DNA of 41,176 nucleotides from assembly GCA_964368455.1 (NCBI GenBank), contig CAYJAZ010000024.1:1-41176 (forward strand), given 5' to 3'. Shown piece after piece: positions 17,001-25,768 of this stretch. The notes beneath the pieces are model-generated. The model made no database searches. It was not told where the DNA came from and saw only the letters and a program-made list of their open reading frames with translations. Positions within the stretch are counted from its first letter, which is position 1; each line of letters opens with the position of its first letter. This DNA comes from CAYJAZ01 sp964368455. GTDB taxonomy: Bacteria > Desulfobacterota > Desulfovibrionia > Desulfovibrionales > Desulfovibrionaceae. The position numbers and the translations under genes are program-made.

Positions 17001-20000
17001 ATGAGTCAATTTGATATACATGCTCATGGGCAACTTTTAGGATCTTTACCTCGCATAGAAAATGGATCAGCTACTGGAACGGCTACTGCGACAAGTGCTA
17101 CTATAGACAGTTCTCAAGGTTTAGAAAGTGCATCTGGTTTAGAAAAACCCTCCTATTCTAAAAATCCTCGCTCTTTCGCACAAATACAAAAACACGTATT
17201 TAATAAATTAGAAGATATGCGTCATCTTGGCACTATGGTAAAAGCAGGCAGAGCCCTGTTAGACGCGAAGACTTGGCTTAAAGAAGGTGTAAGCCGTAGT
17301 TTAAGAAAAGATGGCGGGCTTCCTCCAGAAATCACCCTAGACACAGTTGTAGGCAAAGTTACCTACACCAATAAAGAACTAGCTAAATACATAACTTCTC
17401 TTCCAAGGCTTGAAAGAGCAGAGGCAAGAAATAATATAGCTGAAATTTTGCAAACTAAAATCGCTGAGGGGCAAAGCCTTATTGAAGATATTTTGACAAA
17501 TGCAGCTAATCAGCCTGAACCAACAGTTGAAAATGTTGCAAAGATTATGTTTTTTCTTGAAGCAAAATCCACTGCAGCTGGTACACCTTTCACAAATGGT
17601 AGTTATATTGTTGAAGACAGCGATGCAAGACTCTTTAATTTCTTGGATTCCTGCCCAGAAAAATATTTACGTTCGGCAAGTCATTTAAATGCTCAGCAAT
17701 CAAGTCATGTGCCTTATGTAGGCCCTGGAGATACATTAGGTATAACAAACACTCCTCGTGGCATTGATATTCCTAATGATGCAAATGGTTTACCAGGTGA
17801 TACATGCACAATGCTTATGGCTTCTTATACACCTGAAAATGGAAGCGGTAGATTTCTCTTTATTAAGCCAGAATCACATGGTTGCAGACTAAGTTCTGTT
17901 AAAGGCCACCTTACTGAAGCTAAAAATCATACTGAATTACACAATCGTCCTATACGTGGTCTGCATAGAGGCGATCTTTTTCACAGTATTTCACATGGTT
18001 TAAGTTTTTTTGCTGCGAATAAATATAAAAGCGACCTTGCTTCGGGTAAAATTCAAGCCGATCCAAACTATAGAAAAGAACGTACAGATCCTGATGTTCT
18101 TAGAACTTATAGTGAATTAGCTGCAAAAGTAGAAACAGTATTTGATAGGCCTTATTTGGCAGACCATACTCAAATTAAAGATGAAATTCTTCGTCTTATC
18201 AATACTTCTGATCCGACAGCCAATGATAAGGGCGTGCATCAAATGCTTAAAAATCTTCAACAAGCATCAACATTCCTAAGCTATCCTCAACTGCCAGCTA
18301 ATACAAAAGAAGCTTTATCAGAAATATTTGACAATGTTTTATTAGCAATATTCTCAAAAACAAAGGATCATTCTCATCTTGATATTCGTATTGGCGACGA
18401 AGTCATATTTACAATGGAAGACATTTTAAATAGAAATTATACTAATTCCACAGCCTTTCATAGTGCCACTGAAAATTTCGACTATGCTGAACAACATTTT
18501 GCTGAATTGAAAAGTAGATTTTTGTCAGGAAGCCTTGATACTGCTTTGACACAAGCAAGATGGAGTATGCAAAGTCTTTTAGAATCCTCATCTTTGCTTC
18601 CTTCTATTGCTTCTGATCCTGCTCAAAGAGCTGAAATATTAGCAAGTAAAAAAGAAGCTTTTGTTGAATTGTTTTCACGTGGTGGAGCTTTAGGAGCTGG
18701 CCATACCAATCCTTTTGCAGCTTTAGACGAAAGTCCTGTTTTCTTAGGAAGTCTTCAAAATGATTATAGTAAAAATCCTCTTATGAGAGCAGATGGCACA
18801 GAAGTGCCTTTAGTTGAATACGTTCAATTAATGACACAATTATCTTTTCTTGCCTCTAAGGCCGTAGAAAACTTTATCACAAGCGATATAAAAAATGGAG
18901 TGTACAGTGCTCTTATAAGGGATATTGCAACAGATTTACGCGCTGTTGGGCTTGCTGAAAAAGACATCCCTGAAACTTTAGCTAAAGTATTTAATTTTGC
19001 CCTTTCTTCTTTATCAGATGCTCAAAAAGCTCAATTATCTGAATATTTACAAGATAATGAAACACAAACAGAAATCCAAAGAATAGCTCTTGGAAACGAG
19101 ACATTGGCTCAGGTTGAAGATAGAAGTGAAGTATACCGTGGGTTAAAAGCACAATTTGAATTTGACAATGCCATTTCCCAAACTTTGCTTCAAGCTATAA
19201 ATCCAGCCACAGGACTGGATTTAACCGCAAATACTGCCAATTATTTTACAATGCTAGGCAGTATTTTAACTGATCAAATGAGCCTTTCAAGAACTCAACT
19301 TCAAGAAACACTTACAACACAGCTTCTAGACGGAACTACCCTTGAAAGCAAGATCAAACTTGTAGAAGGCAAACGTCTTCTCTCAATGGCTGAAATATCT
19401 AAATTACCACTCACTAGTCCAACTAAAGATGAGGTACAAGAGAAAGTTTGGCGAGAAGCTTTGTTTGACACTTCCTTCGTAAAAGATTGTATTCAAAGAG
19501 GCATGCAATTTGCAGTAAAAAGTCCTGAGGGCATAGTTGATTTAATAGAAAAAAATTCTGCATATGTTGATGGAATCAGCAGAGAGGCCTTAGTTGAAAG
19601 AATAATGCTCTTGTTTACAGCTAAAGATGCAAATGGAAATGCTATTATGGATGAAAACAATAATCCAATGATAGATATAGATTTTCTTAGAAATATTACA
19701 GCGTTAAGCCATCAAGCAATACACGATGCTGCAGCTCAAGGCCTTTCACAACTCAATCTTAGCACAGCACTAGCACAAGGAAAAATCATTTTTGACACAA
19801 GTAGTCAAACGCTTGAACTAGCATCAAGTCATGCTTTATATCATATGCAAGTAAGTGATGGTGTTTCATCTTTTCAGCCTTTAGATACTCAGCTTTATGT
19901 GAATTCGTTCTTCCCTATAAAACAAGGCGGAACGAGTGCTACTGGAGCAAAAGATTTTTCTGTTGAAGTAGACCTTCGTGAACTTATATTTGTTGTTCCT

Positions 20001-21026
20001 CCAGTTGAAACTACTGCTACAGAGGGCACAGATCCTACAACAGATGCTACAACAGATGCTACAACAGAAGCTACAACAGAAGCAAGTACGACAACTAGCC
20101 CTACAACTACAACTACAACTACAACTACAACTACAACTACTGCCACAGCTACTACAGCTAACCCTAGCCCTACAGCTACAACTACTACTACAGCTAGCCC
20201 TAGCCCTACAGCTACAAGCACTACTACAGCAGCCGCAACAGACGCAGCACCAAAAATAGCAGGCAAAGATTTAAATCCTGCACTTTTAAAGACTATGGGA
20301 AAAAATGGAATTTTTGAAGCTGGCAGTGCAAATCGAGAAGGTTTTACTCCTCTTTTAGCAAGCCCTATAGATCCAAAGTCAATACTACAAGGAAGAAATA
20401 CTTGTTTTATGATGAGTGTGATAAGAGGTATTGTTGAAAAATTTGGTAGCGATGCACTCACACAACGTCTTAGTATAAATGCTCATGGCGATTATGCTGT
20501 AAAATTAGACTATGCAGGCAAGGAATATGAAGTTGTGGTAAAAAGAGATCAAATAAGTCTTGGTGCAATGCCTAGACCTACAGAAATTAGTGTTTTTGAA
20601 ACTGCTATTACACGCTTTATGGAAGTGCTTAAAAACGATGGTGAGCTTGATCCAGGCTATCGTAAAGGTTTATTCAGCTTTGCCGAATCGCCTGCTAAAT
20701 TATTTGGCCTCTCTCTTACATTCCCTGATTTTGATTTATCTACACGAGATATGCTCCTACAAGCTCTTACAGATCCAGATCAAATTGTTGTCTATAACCA
20801 AAATGGGCATTATGTACAAGTTGGTATTTCTGAGTCAGATCCAAACATAATCACAATTGGCAACTCTTTATTAAGAACTGAAGAGAGCGTTTTTAGGAAT
20901 CGTATAGTAAGTTCTCAAGATACAACAAGCTACAGCATGCCTATAGACGATTTTATTGAAGCCATTGGCAAAAATGTATCAAGTACAGCAGAACAAAATT
21001 ATACTTTAGAAATCTTTTCTAGATAA
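17001..21026 (+). CDS. Putative type III effector with C-terminal papain-like cysteine protease signature
   Basis: This 1341-residue protein is unrecognised as a whole. Residues 1-55 are Ser/Thr/Gly-rich without a Sec signal, as expected for a type III secretion signal. Residues 60-1000 are mostly helical, with a distinctive block at about 265-335 containing GDTCTML (Cys269), FIKPESHG (His293) and LHRGDLFHSISHG. Residues about 1004-1083 are a Thr/Ala/Pro linker encoded by tandem repeats. The last 255 residues contain LQGRNTCFMMSVIRGI (Cys1135), NGHYVQVGIS (His1270) and TIGNSLL (Asn1288), the order and spacing of a papain/calpain-type Cys-His-Asn triad with a Gln five residues before the Cys. 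It shares an operon and sigma-54 promoter with the CesT-like chaperone. Effector status is inferred; protease, deubiquitinase or acyl-modifying activity are all possible. Confidence 0.7.
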   Translation: MSQFDIHAHGQLLGSLPRIENGSATGTATATSATIDSSQGLESASGLEKPSYSKNPRSFAQIQKHVFNKLEDMRHLGTMVKAGRALLDAKTWLKEGVSRSLRKDGGLPPEITLDTVVGKVTYTNKELAKYITSLPRLERAEARNNIAEILQTKIAEGQSLIEDILTNAANQPEPTVENVAKIMFFLEAKSTAAGTPFTNGSYIVEDSDARLFNFLDSCPEKYLRSASHLNAQQSSHVPYVGPGDTLGITNTPRGIDIPNDANGLPGDTCTMLMASYTPENGSGRFLFIKPESHGCRLSSVKGHLTEAKNHTELHNRPIRGLHRGDLFHSISHGLSFFAANKYKSDLASGKIQADPNYRKERTDPDVLRTYSELAAKVETVFDRPYLADHTQIKDEILRLINTSDPTANDKGVHQMLKNLQQASTFLSYPQLPANTKEALSEIFDNVLLAIFSKTKDHSHLDIRIGDEVIFTMEDILNRNYTNSTAFHSATENFDYAEQHFAELKSRFLSGSLDTALTQARWSMQSLLESSSLLPSIASDPAQRAEILASKKEAFVELFSRGGALGAGHTNPFAALDESPVFLGSLQNDYSKNPLMRADGTEVPLVEYVQLMTQLSFLASKAVENFITSDIKNGVYSALIRDIATDLRAVGLAEKDIPETLAKVFNFALSSLSDAQKAQLSEYLQDNETQTEIQRIALGNETLAQVEDRSEVYRGLKAQFEFDNAISQTLLQAINPATGLDLTANTANYFTMLGSILTDQMSLSRTQLQETLTTQLLDGTTLESKIKLVEGKRLLSMAEISKLPLTSPTKDEVQEKVWREALFDTSFVKDCIQRGMQFAVKSPEGIVDLIEKNSAYVDGISREALVERIMLLFTAKDANGNAIMDENNNPMIDIDFLRNITALSHQAIHDAAAQGLSQLNLSTALAQGKIIFDTSSQTLELASSHALYHMQVSDGVSSFQPLDTQLYVNSFFPIKQGGTSATGAKDFSVEVDLRELIFVVPPVETTATEGTDPTTDATTDATTEATTEASTTTSPTTTTTTTTTTTTTATATTANPSPTATTTTTASPSPTATSTTTAAATDAAPKIAGKDLNPALLKTMGKNGIFEAGSANREGFTPLLASPIDPKSILQGRNTCFMMSVIRGIVEKFGSDALTQRLSINAHGDYAVKLDYAGKEYEVVVKRDQISLGAMPRPTEISVFETAITRFMEVLKNDGELDPGYRKGLFSFAESPAKLFGLSLTFPDFDLSTRDMLLQALTDPDQIVVYNQNGHYVQVGISESDPNIITIGNSLLRTEESVFRNRIVSSQDTTSYSMPIDDFIEAIGKNVSSTAEQNYTLEIFSR
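20039..20232 (+). repeat. In-frame short tandem repeats encoding the Thr-rich linker
   Basis: Copies of a 12-base unit (ACAACAGATGCT and variants) lead into about 6.5 copies of the hexamer ACAACT (20103-20141), then degenerate ACT/GCT codons. The dominant 6- and 12-base periods preserve frame, so slippage would change only linker length. Confidence 0.85.
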
Positions 21027-21038
21027 CAATTCTTTTAC

Positions 21039-21094
21039 AAAAAAAAGCGTATAAACATTCTTCTTATTTATGATTGTTTATACGCTTTTTTTTA
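21039..21094. terminator. Bidirectional terminator between effector and MATE genes
   Basis: AAAGCGTATAAACA and TGTTTATACGCTTT form a long perfect stem with an A-run before and a T-run after, serving the two convergent genes. Confidence 0.92.
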
Positions 21095-21140
21095 TAGTAT
21101 TTTACTAGTATTTCATTATTTATGTAACTAGTATAATTAT

Positions 21141-22523
21141 TTATATCAAGGCAATTTTCTGCTGTGAGCTGTTTATAAAAAATGAATTTTCATTTAGTAA
21201 TTTTTTATTGATTTTTTTGACTAAGAAAAATCCAATAATCACAGCCCAAAATTCTGCAAAAGCCACACTCAGCCATATGCCATCTATACCCCAAAAGATT
21301 GGCAAAACAAAGATACCAATACTTACAAAGATAAAACCTCTACACGATGCTACTACAACAGACTCAAAGCCTCTTCCAATAAAAGTGAAATAACCAGAAT
21401 TTAAAATATTATAACCAGACATTATAAATGCAATTCCATAAAGTTTACCACCCTCTACAGCTAAAGAAATCAAATCTGGATTGTTTTTGATAAATAATCC
21501 AACAAGTTCTTTTCCGTAAAAATATAAAAAAGAAAATAAGATAATACCAAAAATAAAATTCGATAAATAAGCAAGTTTCATCATTTGCTTAACTCTAGTA
21601 TAATCACGAGTTCCAAAATTATAGCTCACAATTGGACCAATTCCATCAGAAATCCCAAAAAGAATCATAGCACCTAATGTTCCTACATAATTAATAGAAG
21701 TAAAAGCCGCAACAGCATCAGGGCCATTTATTTGCATAAGAGAAGTGTTGAATAAAAAAGCAGTTATAGCAACAGAAATTGAATTAATTCCTTCAGAGGA
21801 TCCATTATAAAAAACAAAGAAAATACTTTTTTTAGAAAATTTTCCAACAAAAAGATTGATACTATTTTCTTTTTGTAGCATAGGCGAAATAACAATTAAA
21901 AGAGCCGAGGTATAAGCTAAACCTGTGGCAAGTGCAGCCCCGCAAACACCTAAAGCCAAATGCACAATAAAGAAATAATCAAGAGAAATATTTATAATAA
22001 TACTCAAAATAGAAGCGTAAAAATATCTTTCAGGTTTTCCTAAAATTCTATTTAAAAAACCAAGATAATACATTAAACACATAGGTATAGCAAAAATACA
22101 AATGTATTTAATATAATTTGCTGAATTATCGAGCAAACTCTCATCAGCACCTAATATCTCTGCAATTTCTCTATTGAGCGTCAATCCTAAAAGAGTAATT
22201 AAAGCAGCTATAATAAAAATAAGAATTTTAAATGTATTGAAACTATTTTGTGCATTTTCTATTTCCCCCTGCCCAAGTTTCATCCCTACATAACTTTGTG
22301 TGCCAATACTTATAATCATGCTAAAGCCAATAATTAATTGCATAAAAGGTAAAGCAATATTCACACTAGCAAGTGCATAACTACCTACAAAATTTCCAAC
22401 AAAGATACCATCGATCATACCTTGTACGCCTGTAATAATCATCGCAATTACAGCAGGAATACAATATTTCATAAAGAGTTGTGCTATACTTTGAGTGGTT
22501 AAGATTTTATCTGAATTTGACAT
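21141..22523 (-). CDS. MATE-family multidrug/cation antiporter
   Basis: This 460-residue, 12-helix protein starts QSIAQLFMKYCIPAVIAMIITGVQGMIDGIFVGNFVG, which matches the MepA-like branch of MATE exporters. The equivalent of the N-terminal first-helix motif recurs in the second half (SSEGINSISVAITAFLFNTSL). These inner-membrane proteins expel cationic drugs or metabolites in exchange for Na+ or H+. The start is supported by AGGAT a few bases upstream. It stands alone, antisense between the effector operon and the coiled-coil gene; the substrate is unknown. Confidence 0.92.
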   Translation of the reverse strand: MSNSDKILTTQSIAQLFMKYCIPAVIAMIITGVQGMIDGIFVGNFVGSYALASVNIALPFMQLIIGFSMIISIGTQSYVGMKLGQGEIENAQNSFNTFKILIFIIAALITLLGLTLNREIAEILGADESLLDNSANYIKYICIFAIPMCLMYYLGFLNRILGKPERYFYASILSIIINISLDYFFIVHLALGVCGAALATGLAYTSALLIVISPMLQKENSINLFVGKFSKKSIFFVFYNGSSEGINSISVAITAFLFNTSLMQINGPDAVAAFTSINYVGTLGAMILFGISDGIGPIVSYNFGTRDYTRVKQMMKLAYLSNFIFGIILFSFLYFYGKELVGLFIKNNPDLISLAVEGGKLYGIAFIMSGYNILNSGYFTFIGRGFESVVVASCRGFIFVSIGIFVLPIFWGIDGIWLSVAFAEFWAVIIGFFLVKKINKKLLNENSFFINSSQQKIALI

Positions 22524-22719
22524 TTTTTCTATCCTTTATAAATACTATAACTTTCTTGTCACAGTATTTTTCTATTTATAGTCTTATATCAATAAATTTA
22601 TATCCTACTGACTTCTTCTTTTCTTATTCTTCTACTATAAAGTCTAATACAGTATGAGAGTCAAGTTATTTTTTAAAAACTTTATGAATAAAAATTTTAA
22701 AAAATTAATACTATTCTAC

Positions 22720-22746
22720 TAATATAAATTTTAAATTAGCCGATAA
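22720..22746 (+). promoter_or_regulatory. FliA (sigma-28)-like promoter
   Basis: TAAT-N15-GCCGATAA contains the complete flagellar sigma-28 -10 octamer GCCGATAA (22739-22746) with a TAA-containing -35. It lies 45 bases before the 214-aa gene. No sigma-54 site was found here. Confidence 0.6.
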
Positions 22747-22791
22747 AACAAAAGTAGAGCTTTAGTACATCCTTATACACATGGAGGCCTT

Positions 22792-23436
22792 ATGATATCA
22801 AATATTGCTTCAATGGATTTTGCGACAAATAATAAGATGAAACAACAAGAGCTTCTTAATGCTGAAAATCTATTGAAAAAAAACACAGGCGATAACGGCA
22901 CTATAGACTATTCGAACAAAAATCAAGACGAAATCGAAAAAATCAATGATGCCGCAATAGTTGTTCTTTCTTCAAAGATGCAAGAAGAAGAAGGACAAAG
23001 TTCTTTTAGCATAAACATAGACACAAGCAACCAACTTTATAACGAAAAAGGCTTGTCAAGTGATGTCACAGATTCAGCATTATTCAGAAGTGCTGAAACA
23101 AAATATGCTTCGAATTTAAATGCAGGAATAGCGGCAGACACTATGAATGCAAACGAAGAAGTGTTAAGTAATCTTGAACAATCAATTGAAGAGCAAGCCC
23201 TCAAAGCTCGAGAAGAAAATGCAGAAAAACTCAAAGAAGAACAAGCACAACTTGAAGCTCAAAGAGTGGCAAATAACACAAATAATATTGAGCAAACAAA
23301 TACAAATTCTTCAACAGCGAACACAGAAGTTAATCCACAAGCAAGTGCACAACAAGCTTCTAGCAATACAGATGTAAAGTCACAAGAAAGTAGTCAAAAA
23401 AATCCTACTCCAGAATCGGTAGACACATATGTATAA
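22792..23436 (+). CDS. Hypothetical coiled-coil protein, Asn/Gln/Ser-rich tail
   Basis: I do not recognise this 214-residue protein. It starts MISNIASMDFATNNKMKQQE without a Sec signal or membrane segment. Residues about 120-160 form a Glu/Lys/Gln-rich helix likely to be a coiled coil (EEQALKAREENAEKLKEEQA), and the last 55 residues are low-complexity Asn, Ser, Thr and Gln. GGAGG stands just before the ATG. Its own FliA-like promoter and a terminator make it monocistronic. With flagellin 2.3 kb away, a late flagellar, chemotaxis or exported accessory role is the best guess; nothing in the sequence proves it. Confidence 0.7.
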   Translation: MISNIASMDFATNNKMKQQELLNAENLLKKNTGDNGTIDYSNKNQDEIEKINDAAIVVLSSKMQEEEGQSSFSINIDTSNQLYNEKGLSSDVTDSALFRSAETKYASNLNAGIAADTMNANEEVLSNLEQSIEEQALKAREENAEKLKEEQAQLEAQRVANNTNNIEQTNTNSSTANTEVNPQASAQQASSNTDVKSQESSQKNPTPESVDTYV

Positions 23437-23460
23437 TAAAATAGCATAGAATAATGTTAT

Positions 23461-23493
23461 AAAAAGGGCGATTTTTAAAATTGCCCTTTTTGT
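23461..23493 (+). terminator. Rho-independent terminator after the coiled-coil gene
   Basis: AAAAAGGGC and GCCCTTTTT arms, extended by ATTTT/AAAAT, form the stem, and a T-rich tract follows. Confidence 0.85.
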
Positions 23494-23532
23494 TTTAATC
23501 TTTATAGTGCAATATATTCCCCTTTTTGTGCT

Positions 23533-23548
23533 TGGCACAATATATGCA
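23533..23548 (+). promoter_or_regulatory. Sigma-54 promoter of the GNGNN-repeat gene
   Basis: TGGCACAATATATGCA matches the consensus with GG at 23534-23535 and GC at 23546-23547, 12 bases apart. It is 71 bases before the start codon. Confidence 0.85.
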
Positions 23549-23619
23549 CATTTTTTAAAATATGAAAAGGCAGGAAAAAAATTCTATTTTACCTATAAAG
23601 TAATAAAGAAGGAGTTTAT

Positions 23620-25401
23620 ATGTCTATTGTAGGGATTTCATCAAATATTAATAATAATTATAATATCTTATTGCAAAATTCAATAAAATCTACACAAAAC
23701 AGTTCTCCAATAAATACAGATAGTTCAAAAACAGATACAAATGAAATAGATGTAAATTATAAATCAGAAAATTCTTCCACAAATATCCCTCAGCCACAAA
23801 TATTAGTCAATCTTGCTGAATATGGCTTTCTCTTTGGTACTTTTAATTCTGATTCTAGTTTGAACACTTATTCTCAAGAAGCAACAACAAAGCAAGGTTC
23901 TCATATCAGTATTAAAGAAATATTTCCAAAAACTGACGAAAGTGATACAAGAAGTTATGAATTGAAATTCACAGGAGCTCAGGGACAAGAAATAGAGTTA
24001 ACCATATCAAATAACACAAAAATCTCTGAAAACAGTGATGGCTCGATTTCAATTTATTCAGCTATAAACAATACAACTACTATTTACGCACAAGACGGCT
24101 CTACTAAAGAATTTATAAATGATTTGACAGAAATAAATGCAGACACAACTATTATAAATATTGATGGCAAATCAATCACTACAGGCAATGGAAACGATAT
24201 CATCTTCAATTTTGCTGACGATGCTCATATCACAGCAAATAATGGCGACGATACTATTTTTATTCATGCAGAAAATTTAGATATAGAACTTGGAGACGGT
24301 AATAATACTATATACGCAAAAGAAATTGTGAAGAGCAGAATTACTGGTGGCGACGGAAATAATAGCATTGAAATTGAAAGAAGTGGGATATTTGGCTCTA
24401 GCATCAATCTTGGAAATGGCAATAATTCACTCAAAGCAAGCAATTCTTTTTTATTTGTGAACGATTCGTCAATAAATTTTGGAAATGGCAATAATATTGT
24501 AGATATACACAAATTAAGCTCTTCAAATTTGAATGCAGGCGAAGGCGATAATACTATAAAAATATTTCAAATAGGTTCAGAGACTAGTCGTGAAGATGAA
24601 GAAAATACTATAGAAAAAACTAGCTTAAGTCTTGGCAATGGAGAGAATATTCTTGAAGTGCATAATAGTATAAATTCAAATATTTACGCTGGAAATGGAA
24701 ATAATCTTATAGATATTTCTCAAATGACAAATTCTCTTTCAACTATCGGCAATGGCGACAACAAAGTGAACATGCGTATAATGGATAATTCCTCTCTGTC
24801 TATTGGTGATGGAAATAATCTTGTAGAATTGTTTAAAACTACTCATTCTACTATAGATTTTGGTATGGGTTCAAATAAATTAGACATGAACACCCTACAC
24901 GACACTACTATTAATTCTAGTCTTGATTTGTTTTTAGAAGCTTTAGAAATACACGATAGTTCAATCAATACAAAGAATGGAAATACAACAATAGAAGCCT
25001 ATCAAATAAAAAATTCTTCTATAAATTCAGGCGATGGAGATAATTTTATTAAAGCAATGCATTTTGAAAATTCCAAAGCAAATTTAGGCGATGGCAATAA
25101 TCTTCTTGAAATATTTACTGTCAGCCAAAATTCTAAAATTATAATGGGTACAGGCAATAATACATTTATTGCTGACTATTTATTAGATACTTCATCTGTA
25201 GAAATAGCAAATAATAATGATATTTATATTCAACATTTAGACGAAAATGCTTCTGTCATAATAAATAATGAAGAACAAAGAAGTTTCAAAGAAAATGCTC
25301 CAATCTTAACTGAAGAAAATTTCATTGAAAAACACAAAAAATACAAAGAAAAACGTGATCTATATAATGAAGATTTAAAAGCAAGTATTAAAGCAGCCTA
25401 A
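23620..25401 (+). CDS. Repeat protein with G[ND]GNN motifs, predicted calcium-type beta-roll/beta-helix
   Basis: This 593-residue protein has no Sec signal or membrane segment (it starts MSIVGISSNINNNYNILLQN). From about residue 185 to 545 it repeats a unit of roughly 20-36 residues of the form (S/T)-x-I-x-x-G-(N/D)-G-(N/D)-N-x-(I/L)-x-(I/V/A), for example INLGNGNNSLKA, SIGDGNNLVEL and NLGDGNNLLEI. This resembles the RTX nonapeptide GGxGxDxLx with Asn replacing the calcium-liganding Asp, so a right-handed parallel beta structure is likely. The C terminus is a Lys/Glu helix. GGAG precedes the ATG. A strong sigma-54 promoter and flagellin next door suggest expression with flagella. Export route and function are unknown; I do not find a type I C-terminal signal like that of the RTX gene. 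Confidence 0.75.
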   Translation: MSIVGISSNINNNYNILLQNSIKSTQNSSPINTDSSKTDTNEIDVNYKSENSSTNIPQPQILVNLAEYGFLFGTFNSDSSLNTYSQEATTKQGSHISIKEIFPKTDESDTRSYELKFTGAQGQEIELTISNNTKISENSDGSISIYSAINNTTTIYAQDGSTKEFINDLTEINADTTIINIDGKSITTGNGNDIIFNFADDAHITANNGDDTIFIHAENLDIELGDGNNTIYAKEIVKSRITGGDGNNSIEIERSGIFGSSINLGNGNNSLKASNSFLFVNDSSINFGNGNNIVDIHKLSSSNLNAGEGDNTIKIFQIGSETSREDEENTIEKTSLSLGNGENILEVHNSINSNIYAGNGNNLIDISQMTNSLSTIGNGDNKVNMRIMDNSSLSIGDGNNLVELFKTTHSTIDFGMGSNKLDMNTLHDTTINSSLDLFLEALEIHDSSINTKNGNTTIEAYQIKNSSINSGDGDNFIKAMHFENSKANLGDGNNLLEIFTVSQNSKIIMGTGNNTFIADYLLDTSSVEIANNNDIYIQHLDENASVIINNEEQRSFKENAPILTEENFIEKHKKYKEKRDLYNEDLKASIKAA

Positions 25402-25411
25402 ATTATAAAAA

Positions 25412-25446
25412 AAGACTTAGAGATTTTTCTCTAAGTCATTTATTTT
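25412..25446 (+). terminator. Rho-independent terminator after the GNGNN-repeat gene
   Basis: GACTTAGAGA and TCTCTAAGTC form a perfect 10-bp stem around TTTT, followed by ATTTATTTT. The A-run before it means it may also stop tRNA-Leu transcription on the other strand. Confidence 0.88.
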
Positions 25447-25450
25447 ATAG

Positions 25451-25536
25451 TGGTACCGGAGGAGAGACTCGAACTCTCAAGCCCATACAGGCGGCGGATT
25501 TTGAGTCCGCTGCGTTTACCATTCCACCACTCCGGC
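25451..25536 (-). tRNA. tRNA-Leu, anticodon CAA
   Basis: This 86-base class II tRNA folds with acceptor GCCGGAG/CTCCGGT, anticodon stem GCGGA/TCCGC around loop CTCAAAA (anticodon CAA), a long variable arm, T-arm GAGAGTTCGAGTCTCTC, and an encoded CCA end. The first acceptor pair is a G-U wobble. It reads TTG codons. Confidence 0.95.
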
Positions 25537-25623
25537 ACGATTATGTGAATGTAGCAAAAAGTCATAGAATGTCAAGTTTTTTTTATTTTCAATTTTAAGC
25601 ATTTTTTACAAGCTATTATTAGA

Positions 25624-25639
25624 TGGCACAATTCTTGCT
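25624..25639 (+). promoter_or_regulatory. Sigma-54 promoter of flagellin
   Basis: TGGCACAATTCTTGCT is an almost perfect -24/-12 element, with GG at 25625-25626 and GC at 25637-25638. It lies 129 bases before the flagellin start and leaves a leader of about 120 bases. Confidence 0.9.
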
Positions 25640-25768
25640 TATACCTCATCATCAAGAGAAAGAAGAAATTTTTGCCTAAATACTCATTTAGTTGAAATTT
25701 TTTCCAAAAGAAAATCGGTAGTTCTAATTTGAAATAAACTCAACATATCGATATCTTAAGAGGTAAAC

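Noticed and set aside
17805..17879. Second papain-like catalytic site (Cys269-His293) in the effector
   Set aside because: The residues are only 24 apart with no suitable third residue pattern; papain-like enzymes need a far longer Cys-His separation.
19895..20461. 188-residue Val-rich reading frame on the minus strand
   Set aside because: It is the antisense of the ACT/ACA repeat linker and flanks inside the effector gene. Its composition follows from the repeat, and it has no ribosome site or family match.
24160..25240. DNA-level direct repeats or CRISPR array in the GNGNN gene
   Set aside because: The periodicity is in the protein. The DNA units vary in length and codons, with no constant repeat and spacer sizes. 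No CRISPR array was seen anywhere in the window.
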